A stretch of 64,000 bases of DNA from the NCBI RefSeq assembly GCF_030269645.1, contig NZ_BSTR01000032.1, forward strand, positions 26,366 to 90,365. Direction: 5' to 3'. Made by a program: the position numbers and the translations under genes. Shown piece after piece: positions 34,545-43,603 of the stretch. This DNA is from Actinokineospora sp. NBRC 105648. GTDB taxonomy: Bacteria > Actinomycetota > Actinomycetes > Mycobacteriales > Pseudonocardiaceae. The notes beneath the pieces were generated by a model, which saw only the letters and a program-made list of their open reading frames with translations, made no database searches and was not told the DNA's origin. The first letter of the stretch is position 1; every line of letters starts with the position of its first letter.

Positions 34545-36374
34545 ATGTGCGGGATCGTCGGCTGGGTGGGCTTCGACCAGGACCTGACGCAGGCGCGGCC
34601 GGTGCTCGCGGCGATGACCGAGACGATGGCCTGCCGCGGCCCCGACGACTCGGGCACCTGGCTCGCCCGGCACGCCGCGCTGGGGCACCGCAGGCTCGCG
34701 GTGATCGACCTGCCCGGCGGCGCGCAGCCGATGGCGGTGGACACCCCCGAGGGCGCGCTGGCCATGGTCTACAGCGGTGAGGCCTACAACTTCACCGAGC
34801 TGCGCGCCGAGCTGGCGGGCCGCGGCCACCGGTTCCGCACCGACAGCGACACCGAGGTGGTGCTGCGCGGCTACCTGGAGTGGGGCCCGGCCATCGCGGA
34901 GCGGCTCAACGGGATGTACGCGTTCGCGATCTGGGACGCGCGCACCGAGCGGCTGGTGATGATCCGGGACCGGATGGGCATCAAGCCGTTCTACTACCAC
35001 CCCACCGCCGACGGGGTGCTGTTCGGGTCCGAGCCCAAGGCGATCCTGGCGAACCCGCTGGCCGAGCCGGTGGTCGACGCGGCGGGGCTGCGGGAGCTGT
35101 TCACCTTCACCAAGACCCCCGGCGCCGCGGTGTGGGCGGGCATGCGGGAGGTGCTGCCGGGCACGGTGGTCACCGTCGACCGCGGCGGCGTGCGCGAGCA
35201 CACCTACTGGCGGCTCGACGCCCGCGAGCACACCGACGACACCGAGACCACGGTGGCCACCGTCCGCGAGCTGCTCGACGACATCGTGCGCAGGCAGCTG
35301 GTCGCCGACGTGCCGCGGTGCGTGCTGCTCTCCGGCGGCCTGGACTCCAGCGCGCTGACCGCGCTCGCGGCCGGGCAGCTGGGCGCCGAACAGGTCCGCA
35401 GCTTCGCGGTGGACTTCGTCGGGCAGGCGGAGAACTTCGTGCCCGACGAGCTGCGCGCCACCCCGGACGGGCCGTTCGTGCACGACGTCGCCGAGCACGT
35501 CGGGTCGGCGCACGAGGACATCGTGCTGGACACGAGCGCGCTGGCCGACCCGGAGCTGCGCCGCAGGGTGGTCACCGCCCGCGACCTGCCGTTGGGGCTG
35601 GGCGACATGGACAGCTCGCTCTACCTGCTGTTCAAGGCCATCCGGCAGCGCTCCACGGTGGCGCTGTCCGGCGAGTCGGCCGACGAGGTGTTCGGCGGCT
35701 ACAAGTGGTTCCACCAGCCCGAGGTGCAGCGGGCGGACACCTTCCCCTGGCTGGCGGCGCAGTCGATGATCCCGACGCGCAGCGGGCTGGTGCCCGAGGT
35801 GGAGGCACTGCTCGACCTCCCCGGCTACGTGGCCGACCAGTACCGCTCGGCGCTTGCCGAGGTCGACCACCTGCCCGGCGCGGACCCGCACGAGCGCCGG
35901 ATGCGCGAGATCTGCCACCTGCACCTGACCCGGTTCGTGCGCACGCTGCTCGACCGCAAGGACCGGATGAGCATGGCCGTGGGGCTGGAGGTACGGGTGC
36001 CGTTCTGCGACCACCGGCTGGTCGAGTACGTCTACAACACCCCGTGGTCGCTCAAGACCTTCGACGGCCGGGAGAAGAGCCTGCTGCGCGCGGCCACCCG
36101 GGACGTGCTGCCGCGGTCGGTGGCGGAGCGGGTGAAGAGCCCGTACCCGTCCACACAGGACCCGAGGTACACCGTGGAGCTGCAGCAGCAGGTGAAGGAG
36201 CTGGTGGTCGCCCGCGACCACGCGCTGTTCGACCTGGTGGACCACCGCGCGGTCGAGGAGATGGCCCAGCTCGACCCCGCGAGCATCGGCCAGATGGCCC
36301 GGTTCGGCCTGGAGCGGGTGCTCGACCTGGCGGTGTGGCTGGACATCTACCGCCCCCGGGTGCGACTGTCCTGA
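34545..36374 (+). CDS. asnB: Asparagine synthase, glutamine-hydrolysing
   Basis: 609 residues. The start ATG TGC at 34545 puts the catalytic Cys at position 2 after Met removal (MCGIVGWVG); GGGGAGG precedes it. The N-terminal class II glutaminase runs to ~210, followed by the synthetase domain with the ATP pyrophosphatase loop LLSGGLDSSAL. It makes asparagine from aspartate, glutamine and ATP, or amidates another carboxyl; family members also work in secondary metabolism and cell-wall amidation. A MarR gene follows 51 bp later. Confidence 0.9.
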   Translation: MCGIVGWVGFDQDLTQARPVLAAMTETMACRGPDDSGTWLARHAALGHRRLAVIDLPGGAQPMAVDTPEGALAMVYSGEAYNFTELRAELAGRGHRFRTDSDTEVVLRGYLEWGPAIAERLNGMYAFAIWDARTERLVMIRDRMGIKPFYYHPTADGVLFGSEPKAILANPLAEPVVDAAGLRELFTFTKTPGAAVWAGMREVLPGTVVTVDRGGVREHTYWRLDAREHTDDTETTVATVRELLDDIVRRQLVADVPRCVLLSGGLDSSALTALAAGQLGAEQVRSFAVDFVGQAENFVPDELRATPDGPFVHDVAEHVGSAHEDIVLDTSALADPELRRRVVTARDLPLGLGDMDSSLYLLFKAIRQRSTVALSGESADEVFGGYKWFHQPEVQRADTFPWLAAQSMIPTRSGLVPEVEALLDLPGYVADQYRSALAEVDHLPGADPHERRMREICHLHLTRFVRTLLDRKDRMSMAVGLEVRVPFCDHRLVEYVYNTPWSLKTFDGREKSLLRAATRDVLPRSVAERVKSPYPSTQDPRYTVELQQQVKELVVARDHALFDLVDHRAVEEMAQLDPASIGQMARFGLERVLDLAVWLDIYRPRVRLS

Positions 36375-36425
36375 CCCGACGGCGGGACAGCCCCCGCCGC
36401 CCGCGGCGGCCCCGGGAGGCACACG

Positions 36426-36893
36426 ATGGCGGCGGACGGTGCGCACGACCAGGCCGCGCTCGACTTGGTCGTCGCGCTGCACCGGGTGATCCGCAGCCTG
36501 CGCGGCGGCGCCGGCCTGTCCCCGACCCAGCTGGTAGTCCTCTCCACCCTGGTAGAACACGGCCCGCTGCGGGTCGGCGAACTGGCCGCGCGCGTGCACA
36601 GCTCCCAGCCGACGGCCACCACCGTGGTGGCCGCGCTGACCGCGGCGGGCCTCGTGGAGCGCACCCCGGACCCGGACGACGGCCGCGCCGTACGCGTCCA
36701 GCTCACCGAGGAGGGCGAGCGCCGGATCCGGTCGGTGGCCCACAGCGAGGCCGACGAACTGGCCGCCCGCCTGCTCCAGCTGACGCAGGCGGAGGCCGAC
36801 CAGGTGCGCGCCACCATCCCGACCCTGCGCAAGCTGGCCGACCTCCCGTCACGCACCGCACCGGGCCACGAACGAGGCCACCGACCCGGGTGA
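36426..36893 (+). CDS. MarR-family transcriptional regulator
   Basis: 155 residues with a winged helix: LSPTQLVVLSTLVEHGPLRV, recognition helix VHSSQPTATTVVAALTAAGL and the wing RTPDPDDGRAVRVQLTEEG (DxRxxx motif). Usually a ligand-relieved repressor of its own or a neighbouring gene. Co-oriented with asnB, 51 bp apart. Confidence 0.93.
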   Translation: MAADGAHDQAALDLVVALHRVIRSLRGGAGLSPTQLVVLSTLVEHGPLRVGELAARVHSSQPTATTVVAALTAAGLVERTPDPDDGRAVRVQLTEEGERRIRSVAHSEADELAARLLQLTQAEADQVRATIPTLRKLADLPSRTAPGHERGHRPG

Positions 36894-37010
36894 CTTCCGA
36901 CATGCGGCAGCATGACGGCGGGCGGGAACGCGACCGTGGCGCGGGTTCCGGGGCCGAGAATCCTCTGCGGCGCTCCCCCGGGCGCCGGAGGATCTCACCG
37001 AGGAGTCCAG

Positions 37011-37466
37011 ATGAGACTGCGCGCGTTGATCGTGCTGCTGTTCACCGCCGTGTCGCTGGGAACGGCACTACCCGCCTCGGCCGACGTGGCCGCCGACAAG
37101 GTCAGGATCGAGAACTTCGCCACCGGCCGCGCCCTGGACACCGACGTCCAGGGCAACGTGTTCAGCAACCCGGCGCAGCCCAACAAGTTCCAGAAGTGGG
37201 TCCTGGAGGACGCGGGCCACGACACGGTCCGAATCCGCAACGTCGCCACCGGTCGCTACCTGGAGAGCAACGAGACCGGCACCGTCTACACGAGTCCACG
37301 GTTCGTCTACACCTACCAGAAGTGGATCATCCACAAGGCGGGCGCAGGCACCCGGCGCATCGAGAACCTGGCCACCGGCTTCGTCCTGGACACCGACCGA
37401 GCGGGCTACGTCTTCACCAATGCCGAATACCCGACCAACACCCAACGCTGGATCCTGGAAGACTGA
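37011..37466 (+). CDS. Secreted three-repeat beta-trefoil lectin-like protein
   Basis: 151 residues; ATG 37011 with GAGGAG upstream. A signal peptide (1-~25, ends ASA) is followed by three ~40-residue repeats, each with an [I]xNxATG start, a D/E-rich turn and a closing QKW or QRW: KVRIENFATG...QKWVLED, VRIRNVATG...QKWIIHK, RRIENLATG...QRWILED. This is the pattern of a ricin-B/trefoil carbohydrate-binding domain standing alone. No catalytic domain. Likely binds extracellular sugars. Confidence 0.85.
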   Translation: MRLRALIVLLFTAVSLGTALPASADVAADKVRIENFATGRALDTDVQGNVFSNPAQPNKFQKWVLEDAGHDTVRIRNVATGRYLESNETGTVYTSPRFVYTYQKWIIHKAGAGTRRIENLATGFVLDTDRAGYVFTNAEYPTNTQRWILED

Positions 37467-37499
37467 CAACTCCCGCACCGAACGGTCCGCACCGCACCG

Positions 37500-37685
37500 C
37501 CACACCGCACTCACTCACTCACTCACTCACCAGCTCACTCACTTTGCCCGCTCACTCATCCCCCAACTCCAGCCACAATTTCTATGCCCAGCCCACCCCC
37601 TCATCTTCACCCCTATTCTATATCCCTATCTTTATCTCTGTCCCTCAATCTCTAATCCCATCCCGCTGGAACCGCCGGCCCCGCT
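37500..37685. repeat. Low-complexity, pyrimidine-rich tract with ACTC repeats
   Basis: Starts with a CACT/ACTC tetranucleotide array (about 37505-37545), then about 130 bp unusually rich in C and T on the plus strand and poor in G. It ends where hairpin element C begins. No coding signal. Confidence 0.7.
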
Positions 37686-37691
37686 ACGAAT

Positions 37692-37835
37692 GTGCTCGAT
37701 GAGGTGAACCGCCTTCGTGTGGGGGGAGAGCACCGCTAAACTTGCCGTGTGGTGGGGATGCCCTTCACCCGCCCTTTTTTCACCACCGCGGTGCTCTAGG
37801 GGCCCCACACGAAGGCGGTTCACCTCATCGAGCAC
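37692..37835 (+). repeat. Nested-hairpin element, copy C (inverted orientation)
   Basis: Outer arms are a perfect 33-bp inverted repeat (37692-37724 with 37803-37835). The inner stem pairs AGAGCACCGC (37727-37736) with GCGGTGCTCT (37788-37797). Its core is the reverse complement of copies A, D and E (T-run CCCTTTTTT on plus), so its RNA-like strand is plus. The conserved tail lies to the left, at about 37665-37690. Its arm sequence (GATGAGGTGAACCGCC) differs from the others but is fully paired. Confidence 0.92.
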
Positions 37836-37952
37836 CCATGCTTTAATCCGGCTGCCCATGTGGAGCGCCAACCCGCGGGTCGACCCCGGCACGAGCCAGG
37901 CACGTCGCCCCGCACGCAGCACATACACATGGGCTGCCCGAGTAAAGACGGG

Positions 37953-38092
37953 GCTCGATCTAGTGAACTCACTTCGCGCGGGGCCCCTAGAGCACCGCGG
38001 TGGTGAAAAAAGGGCGGGTGAAGGGCATTCCCCACCACCGGCAAGTTTAGCGGTACTCCTCCCCCACACGAAGCGAGTCCACTAGATCGAGC
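37953..38092 (-). repeat. Nested-hairpin element, copy D
   Basis: Outer arms pair over 31 bp (37953-37983 with 38062-38092) with four non-Watson-Crick pairs. The inner stem pairs 37990-37998 with 38050-38058 with one. All five are A-C or C-A on plus and G-U on minus. The core GGTGGTGAAAAAAGGGCGGG matches copy E. Copies C and D lie back to back, 117 bp apart, in opposite orientation. Confidence 0.9.
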
Positions 38093-38238
38093 ATTCGTAG
38101 CGGGCGCTGTCTTCCAGCGAGGTCGGCTTTACCAAAACTACAACTGAAACTAACACCGCGACTGCAACTGCAACTGGACAGCGAAGATACCTGCAACCGC
38201 TGAAGTATCTTTGCCGCACTAACATCACCAACCGACAA

Positions 38239-40206
38239 TCAACCGACGTGGATGCCTGGTCTGCGGGTCGGGTCCGATTCCGCCGCCCGGATGATTTCCC
38301 TGGTGACCGGTGCGGTGTCGCCCTGTCCCAGGATCAGGTACCTGAAGACGTGGTGCAGCGGATTGCCCTCTGACCACTCGAAGTGGCAGTGCGGTCGGAC
38401 CCCGGTCGCGTCGCGCAGGGCCAGCAGGATGGCGGCGATGGCGTTCGGTGCTGCCGGGCTTGCCGCGCGCAGGATTCGGAATCCCGCCACCTCGACGCCG
38501 GTGACCCGCAGGATGTCGCTGAACTCGGACGGGTCGATGACGTCGATCTCCAGGAAGATCACGTCAGCGGCGCCGGGGACCGGGTTGAGGTCGCGTTGTT
38601 CGGCTTCCTTGGCCCGGTACTCGGCCTCGTCGCCCGCCTGGCGCTTGTTGGCGATCAGGTTCAGTTTGCCGTCGTAGTCGAGTGAGTCGGTGATGAACCG
38701 CCGGGCCTCGTCGTCGAACTCGATGTGGTCGGCGCGCAGTTCGGTGGTGCGGGTGACGCGGGAGACCAGGGAGATCAGGATGACGCCCGCGACGAACATG
38801 GCCGAGATGGTGATGCCGTCCGGCTTCTCGATCACGTTGGCCACCAGCGCGTAGAGCAGCACCAGGGTCAGCACCGTGAAACCGATGGCCGAGCCGCGGG
38901 CCTTGCGGCGGATGGCGGAGACGGTGACGGCGAAGGCGCCGGAGACCATCATGGCCAGGATGCCGGTGGCGTAGGCGCCCGCCTGGGCGTTGACGTCGGC
39001 GCCGAAGGCGATGGTGATGACGATGCAGATCGCGGTGTAGACCAGGACCACCGGGCGCACGGCGCGGCCCCACTCCGGGGCCATGCCGTAGGACGGCAGG
39101 TAGCGCGGCACGATGTTGATCAGGCCGGCCATCGCGGACGCGCCCGCGAACCACAGGATCAGGATGCTGCTGACGTCGTAGACCGTCCCGAAGACCTCGC
39201 CCAGCTTGGCGTGCGCCAGGTACGCCAGGGCGCGGCCGACGGCCTGGCCGCCCGGTTCGAACTCCTTCTTCGGGATCAGCACCGTGGTGATCAGGCTGGT
39301 GGACACCAGGTACACCGACATGATCAGCGCGGCCGTGGTGAGCAGCTTGCGGGTGTTGCGCACGCGCGAGGCGAGTCGCTCCTTGGCGTCCGCGCCGGAG
39401 GCGGCGACCAGGGGCATCATGCTCACGCCGGTCTCGAAGCCGGATAGGCCCAGCACCAGCAACGGGAACGCCAGGATGGCCGGGCCCGCGATGTTGCCGC
39501 CGGAGGTGAGCGCGCCCCACCAGTCCGACACCAGCTCGGGGTGGGCGACCAACTCCACCACGCCCGCCACCACGATCACCGCGTTGAGCGCCAGGAACAC
39601 CCCGACCAGCGGGATCGCCACGATCACCGCCTCGCTGAAGCCGAGCAGGAAGACCCCGCCCAGGATCAGCAGCAGCACCACGGTGACCAGCACCTCGCGC
39701 CCGTGCAGGAAGGACGGGAAGAACGGGTTCTCCACCATGTGCACCGTGGCGTCGGCCGCCGACAGGGTGATGGTGATGATCCACGAGGTGGCCACGAAAC
39801 CCAGCAGCACCAGCACGAACACCTTGCCGCGCCAGAACGGCAGCAGCTTCTCCAGCATCGCGACCGAGCCCTGGCCGTTGGGGCTCTCCTTGGCCACCCG
39901 CCGGTACATCGGGAGCATGCCGAACAGGGTGAGCACCACGATGAGCAGGGTGGCGATCGGCGAGAGCGCGCCCGCCGCGACGGCGGCGATGGCGGGCAGG
40001 TAGGACAGGGTGGAGAAGTAGTCGACGCCGGTGAGGCACATGACCTTCCACCACGCCTGCGGCTGCCCGTGCTCCTCTTCCCCCGCCCGGCCGACGGGCG
40101 CGACCCGGTGCTCCATCAGCCACCGGTTGAGCCGCCCGCGCGGTGGTCCGCCCTTGGAGTGGGACTCGACCCTGGTGGGGAACGCGTAGTCGGGCGGCGT
40201 GGTCAT
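38239..40206 (-). CDS. APC-superfamily amino acid/cation permease
   Basis: 655 residues; ATG 40206 with GAGGGA upstream. About twelve hydrophobic spans between residues ~60 and ~490, with the APC-type motif near TM1 ([16 protein letters not shown]). A ~165-residue cytoplasmic C-terminal domain follows ([14 protein letters not shown]). Probable cytoplasmic membrane transporter; the substrate (amino acid or potassium) is not settled by sequence. Convergent with the lectin gene across elements C and D. Confidence 0.85.
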   Translation of the reverse strand: MTTPPDYAFPTRVESHSKGGPPRGRLNRWLMEHRVAPVGRAGEEEHGQPQAWWKVMCLTGVDYFSTLSYLPAIAAVAAGALSPIATLLIVVLTLFGMLPMYRRVAKESPNGQGSVAMLEKLLPFWRGKVFVLVLLGFVATSWIITITLSAADATVHMVENPFFPSFLHGREVLVTVVLLLILGGVFLLGFSEAVIVAIPLVGVFLALNAVIVVAGVVELVAHPELVSDWWGALTSGGNIAGPAILAFPLLVLGLSGFETGVSMMPLVAASGADAKERLASRVRNTRKLLTTAALIMSVYLVSTSLITTVLIPKKEFEPGGQAVGRALAYLAHAKLGEVFGTVYDVSSILILWFAGASAMAGLINIVPRYLPSYGMAPEWGRAVRPVVLVYTAICIVITIAFGADVNAQAGAYATGILAMMVSGAFAVTVSAIRRKARGSAIGFTVLTLVLLYALVANVIEKPDGITISAMFVAGVILISLVSRVTRTTELRADHIEFDDEARRFITDSLDYDGKLNLIANKRQAGDEAEYRAKEAEQRDLNPVPGAADVIFLEIDVIDPSEFSDILRVTGVEVAGFRILRAASPAAPNAIAAILLALRDATGVRPHCHFEWSEGNPLHHVFRYLILGQGDTAPVTREIIRAAESDPTRRPGIHVG

Positions 40207-40372
40207 CGGGGTCCCTCGCGGTGCGCAGTGGCGTGGCGGTGACAGCATGCCCCAGCCGGGGCCGCCATCGGCGAAAGACCCGCCACAGATGGATGTGGCG
40301 ACCACCGCCCGCACGAGTGCGTCGCGTCCTCAATAGACCGACAATTCGCCCATCTAGCCGCGAATGCCGCGA

Positions 40373-40990
40373 TCAGCGCTCGATCAGCCCACGACTCGTG
40401 GCCACGGCCACCGCAGCGGTGCGCGAGTCGACGCCGAGCTTGGCGTAGACGTGCACCAGGTGGGACTTCACGGTGGCCTGGCTCAGGTGCAGGGCCCGGG
40501 CGATCCGCTCGTTCGACAGCCCCGCCGCCACCAGGCCCAACACCTCGATCTCGCGCAGGCTCAGTGCCTCGGTTGGGGTGCGTACCCGGTCCATCAGCCG
40601 GGCCGCGACCGTGGGCGCCAGGGCGGAGCGACCTGCGGCTGCCGTGCGCACGGCAGCCGCCAACTCCTCCGGTGGCGTGTCCTTGAGCAGGTAGCCGGTG
40701 GCGCCCGCCTCGATCGCGGTGAGGATGTCGGCGTCGGTGTCGTAGGTGGTGAGCACCAGGACCTTGACCGCGCTCCCCCTCGCGGTGATCCGGGCGGTCG
40801 CCTCGGCGCCGGACATGCCCGGGCCGAAGCGCAGGTCCATGAGCACGACGTCGGCCTCGTCCGCCCGCTCGAGCGCCTCCTGCGCGGTGCCGGCCGCGCC
40901 GACGACGAGCAGGTCGGGCTCGGTCTCCAGGACCGCGCGCAGGCCCGCGCGGACCACCGGGTGGTCGTCGGCGATCAGTACACGGATCAC
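40373..40990 (-). CDS. NarL-family response regulator
   Basis: 205 residues; GTG 40990 overlaps the kinase stop (GTGA). Receiver: LIADDHPVV, phospho-acceptor Asp in VLMDLRFGP, LTTYDTD, LLKDTPP. LuxR helix-turn-helix: LSLREIEVLGLVAAGLSNER ... QATVKSHLVHVYAKLGV. Forms a two-component pair with the upstream kinase and probably controls the divergent ABC exporter, a common arrangement. Confidence 0.93.
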   Translation of the reverse strand: MIRVLIADDHPVVRAGLRAVLETEPDLLVVGAAGTAQEALERADEADVVLMDLRFGPGMSGAEATARITARGSAVKVLVLTTYDTDADILTAIEAGATGYLLKDTPPEELAAAVRTAAAGRSALAPTVAARLMDRVRTPTEALSLREIEVLGLVAAGLSNERIARALHLSQATVKSHLVHVYAKLGVDSRTAAVAVATSRGLIER

Positions 40991-42114
40991 GCCGGACGCC
41001 AGGGCAGGGTCACGACGACGGCGGTGCCCGCGCCCGGGGCCGACTCCACGGCCAGCGTGCCCGCGAGCGCGCGGGCCCGGGCGCGCATGGCGGCCAGGCC
41101 GAAACCGCTCCCCGACTCGGGCGGGGTGGACAGGCCGACGCCGTCGTCGACCACGTCGAGGGCGACCTCGTCGTCCATGTAGCTCAGGGTCAGCTCGACG
41201 GAGCCCGCGCGGGCGTGGGTGACCACGTTGGCCAACGCGGACTGGGCGATCCGCAGCAGCGCGACCTGGTGGGTGGTCGGCAGCGCGGTCTCGGTGCCCG
41301 AGACGTGGCAGCGCACGGCGAGCCCGGACGCGGCGGCCGTAGTGGCGCACAGCCTGCCCAGGGCGGCGGGCAGGGAGCCACCGTCGAGGTCGGGTGGACT
41401 CCAGTCGCGGACGAACCGACGGGCCTCGGCCAGGTTGTCGGCGGCGGCCTGACGGGCGGCGCGCACGTGCGGTAGCGCAGGGCCTACTGCGGTCCGCTCA
41501 GCGGCGGTGAGCAGCAACTGGATGCTGGCCAGCCCCTGGGCGACGGTGTCGTGGATCTCCTGGGCGAGCCGCTCACGCTCAGCGAGCACCCCAGCCGCGT
41601 GCTGCGCGGCAGCCAGGTCGCCACGAGTGGCCGTGAGCTCCTCGATGAGCTCGCGCCGGCGCTCGCTCTCCCGGTGCAACCGCTGGTAGCCCAGCACGGT
41701 GGCCACCGCGACGGCGGCGCCCAGAGCGGGCCCGACCACCATGCCGAGGGTGAGCGCGTGCCGGTGCCAGCCGAACCCACCGATCGCGGCGGCAGCGGTG
41801 AGCACGACCGCGGGGACGGCCCAGCGGGCGGGGAGCAGCCGCAGGTGGGCGAAGTAGAGCGGGAAGGCGAACCAGATCCCGTCGGGGGTGAGCGCGAGCA
41901 GGACGAGCCAGAGGCCGGACAGCGGCGCCAGCCAGCCCGGGTGCCGAGTGGTGAGCGCGTAGGCGATGGCGGTGGCGGCGCACAGGGCTGCGGTGGCCAG
42001 GTCGCGGACGGCCGGGAGCACTAGCAGGGCGAGGGCTAGTAGGTGGGGGCAGGCGGTGAGTAGGCGCGTGGTCACAGTGGTTACCAGGGTAAACGTGGCT
42101 GTGGGGGTGGGCAT
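40987..42114 (-). CDS. Sensor histidine kinase (HisKA_3, NarX type)
   Basis: 375 residues from ATG 42114; the GTG at 42075 gives MTTRLLTACP and may be the true start, because the repeat motif at 42114-42129 overlaps the upstream start. Four to six membrane spans in the first ~135 residues, then HisKA_3 (AERERLAQEIHDTVAQG) and an ATPase domain (LRIAQSALANVVTHA, DVVDDGVGL, GFGLAAMRARA). Coupled to the NarL regulator by a GTGA overlap. Confidence 0.9.
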   Translation of the reverse strand: MPTPTATFTLVTTVTTRLLTACPHLLALALLVLPAVRDLATAALCAATAIAYALTTRHPGWLAPLSGLWLVLLALTPDGIWFAFPLYFAHLRLLPARWAVPAVVLTAAAAIGGFGWHRHALTLGMVVGPALGAAVAVATVLGYQRLHRESERRRELIEELTATRGDLAAAQHAAGVLAERERLAQEIHDTVAQGLASIQLLLTAAERTAVGPALPHVRAARQAAADNLAEARRFVRDWSPPDLDGGSLPAALGRLCATTAAASGLAVRCHVSGTETALPTTHQVALLRIAQSALANVVTHARAGSVELTLSYMDDEVALDVVDDGVGLSTPPESGSGFGLAAMRARARALAGTLAVESAPGAGTAVVVTLPWRPA

Positions 42115-42129
42115 CAATCGAAAGGTTGA
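42114..42129. promoter_or_regulatory. Candidate operator, copy 1
   Basis: TCAATCGAAAGGTTGA, a near-palindrome (TCAA ... TTGA), followed 8 nt later by GTGGACC. The same arrangement recurs at 42465 in the divergent region. It sits just upstream of (or at) the kinase start. A candidate binding site for the NarL regulator. Confidence 0.4.
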
Positions 42130-42196
42130 AGGTCTAAGTGGACCCGCGTTGACCTGATGGGTGTTGCTGCCCTGAGTTGCCCGGCTTACAAGCGGG

Positions 42197-42336
42197 GCTC
42201 GATCTAGTGAACTCGCTTCGTGTGGGGCCCCTAGAGCACCGCGGTGGTGAAAAAAGGGCGGGTGAAGGGCATCCCCACCACACGGCAAGTTTAGCGGCAC
42301 TCCTCCCCCACACGAAGCGAGTCCACTAGATCGAGC
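42197..42336 (-). repeat. Nested-hairpin element, copy E
   Basis: Outer arms pair over 31 bp (42197-42227 with 42306-42336) with one A-C pair. The inner stem 42234-42242 pairs with 42294-42302 with two. All three become G-U on minus. The conserved tail CGTAGCGGGGCCGCCGG follows at about 42341-42357. It lies in a divergent intergenic region, between two copies of a candidate operator. Confidence 0.92.
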
Positions 42337-42464
42337 ATCCGTAGCGGGGCCGCCGGAACCAGCGGGGTCGGCCTTCGGCTGCGGTACCAGCGATGGCGGG
42401 TTTCTTGTTCCGAGGTACCTCCTCCCCCTCTCTCTCCTCCTGCCCTCTCTCTCCACCCGCCCTC

Positions 42465-42480
42465 TCAATCGGAAGGTTGA
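42465..42480. promoter_or_regulatory. Candidate operator, copy 2
   Basis: TCAATCGGAAGGTTGA, differing from copy 1 by one base, followed 7 nt later by GTGGACC. It lies about 115 bp before the permease start, right after a ~55-nt polypyrimidine run (42411-42464). Confidence 0.4.
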
Positions 42481-42595
42481 GTGCCCTGTGGACCGTCTGG
42501 TTGGTGGGGTTCGATCTCGCGCGTGATGCCTTGGGCGGGTGTTTCCGGACAGGCTTGGTCTGGGCCGGGTGGTCCGGTCAGGGAAGGGAAGTCGA

Positions 42596-43603
42596 GTGTT
42601 CGTGGCGTGGCGTGAGCTGTGGTTTGCCCGGGGGCGGTTCGGGTTGATGGGTGGGGTGGTGGTGCTGATCACCGTGTTGGTGGGGCTGTTGTCGGGGCTG
42701 ACCGCCGGGCTGGGGGCGCGCAACACCTCGGCGGTGGCGGGGTTGCCTGCCGATCATCTGGTGTTCGCGGCTGACGCCGGGTTCGCCGATTCGGTGCTTG
42801 GCGCGGACGTCGCGCAGGCTTGGGCTCGGGTGCCCGGGGTTCGGTCTGCGACGCCGGTGCGGATCAGCATGACTCGGGCGCAGGTCGATGGGCGGTCGGT
42901 CGGGGTCGCGGTGTTCGCTGTCCCCGACGGGTCGCCGTTGGCGCCGGTCAGGTTGCGGCAGGGGGTGGCGGTGGTGTCGTCCGGGGTTGGCGGGCGCAGC
43001 ACACTGAGTATCGGGGCTGATTCCTACCAAGCAGTCCCAACATCCACAGAGGACTATTACAGCCATGCCCCGGTCGTGTGGGTCACCCTTCCCGCCGATG
43101 CGCCCGCGACCGTGTTGGCTCTGTCTACTTCAGACATCGACCTCGTGGCAGCCGACCGTTCCCTTGGTACGCACACGGTGGAACTGGGTGACTCGTTGGC
43201 CGAGATCGGGTCCTTCGCGGCGGAAAATGGTTCGCTGCAGCTGATGCGTGGGTTCCTCTTCGCGATCTCGGCGCTGGTCGTTGGCGCGTTCTTCACCGTC
43301 TGGACCATCCAACGCGGGGCCGATGTCGCGGTGCTGAAGGCGTTGGGAGCATCGACGCCCTATCTGCTGCGCGACGCTCTCGGTCAGGCGTTGGTACTGC
43401 TCGCCATTGGTGCGGTGGTGGGCACCGCGATCGCCTTGGGTCTGGGTGCGTTGGTGGGGTCCGCCGTGCCGTTCGTGCTGGACCTGCCGACGGTTGCTCT
43501 GCCCGGTGCGGTGATCGTGGTGCTCGGCCTGCTCGGTGCCGCGCTGTCCATCCGCCGCATCACCTCTGTCGACCCGCTGACCGCGCTCGGGAGTACTCGA
43601 TGA
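42596..43603 (+). CDS. ABC exporter permease, FtsX-like
   Basis: 335 residues; GTG 42596 with GGGAAGGGAAG upstream. One N-terminal membrane span (GGVVVLITVLVGLLSGL), a ~170-residue extracytoplasmic part, then three C-terminal spans with the FtsX-type ALGASTPYLLRDAL loop. Pairs with the ATPase gene it overlaps (ATGA). Family roles include lipid, peptide or antibiotic export and cell-envelope stress; substrate unknown. Fewer G/C third positions than its neighbours in the first ~200 bp. Confidence 0.88.
   Translation: MFVAWRELWFARGRFGLMGGVVVLITVLVGLLSGLTAGLGARNTSAVAGLPADHLVFAADAGFADSVLGADVAQAWARVPGVRSATPVRISMTRAQVDGRSVGVAVFAVPDGSPLAPVRLRQGVAVVSSGVGGRSTLSIGADSYQAVPTSTEDYYSHAPVVWVTLPADAPATVLALSTSDIDLVAADRSLGTHTVELGDSLAEIGSFAAENGSLQLMRGFLFAISALVVGAFFTVWTIQRGADVAVLKALGASTPYLLRDALGQALVLLAIGAVVGTAIALGLGALVGSAVPFVLDLPTVALPGAVIVVLGLLGAALSIRRITSVDPLTALGSTR

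Noticed and set aside
37632..38085. Open frames with a WGESTAKLAV-like start in the hairpin region
   Set aside because: They are read through hairpin elements C and D, and the same peptide words recur at each copy (also at 19034-19261). This is repeat-derived, not a protein family.
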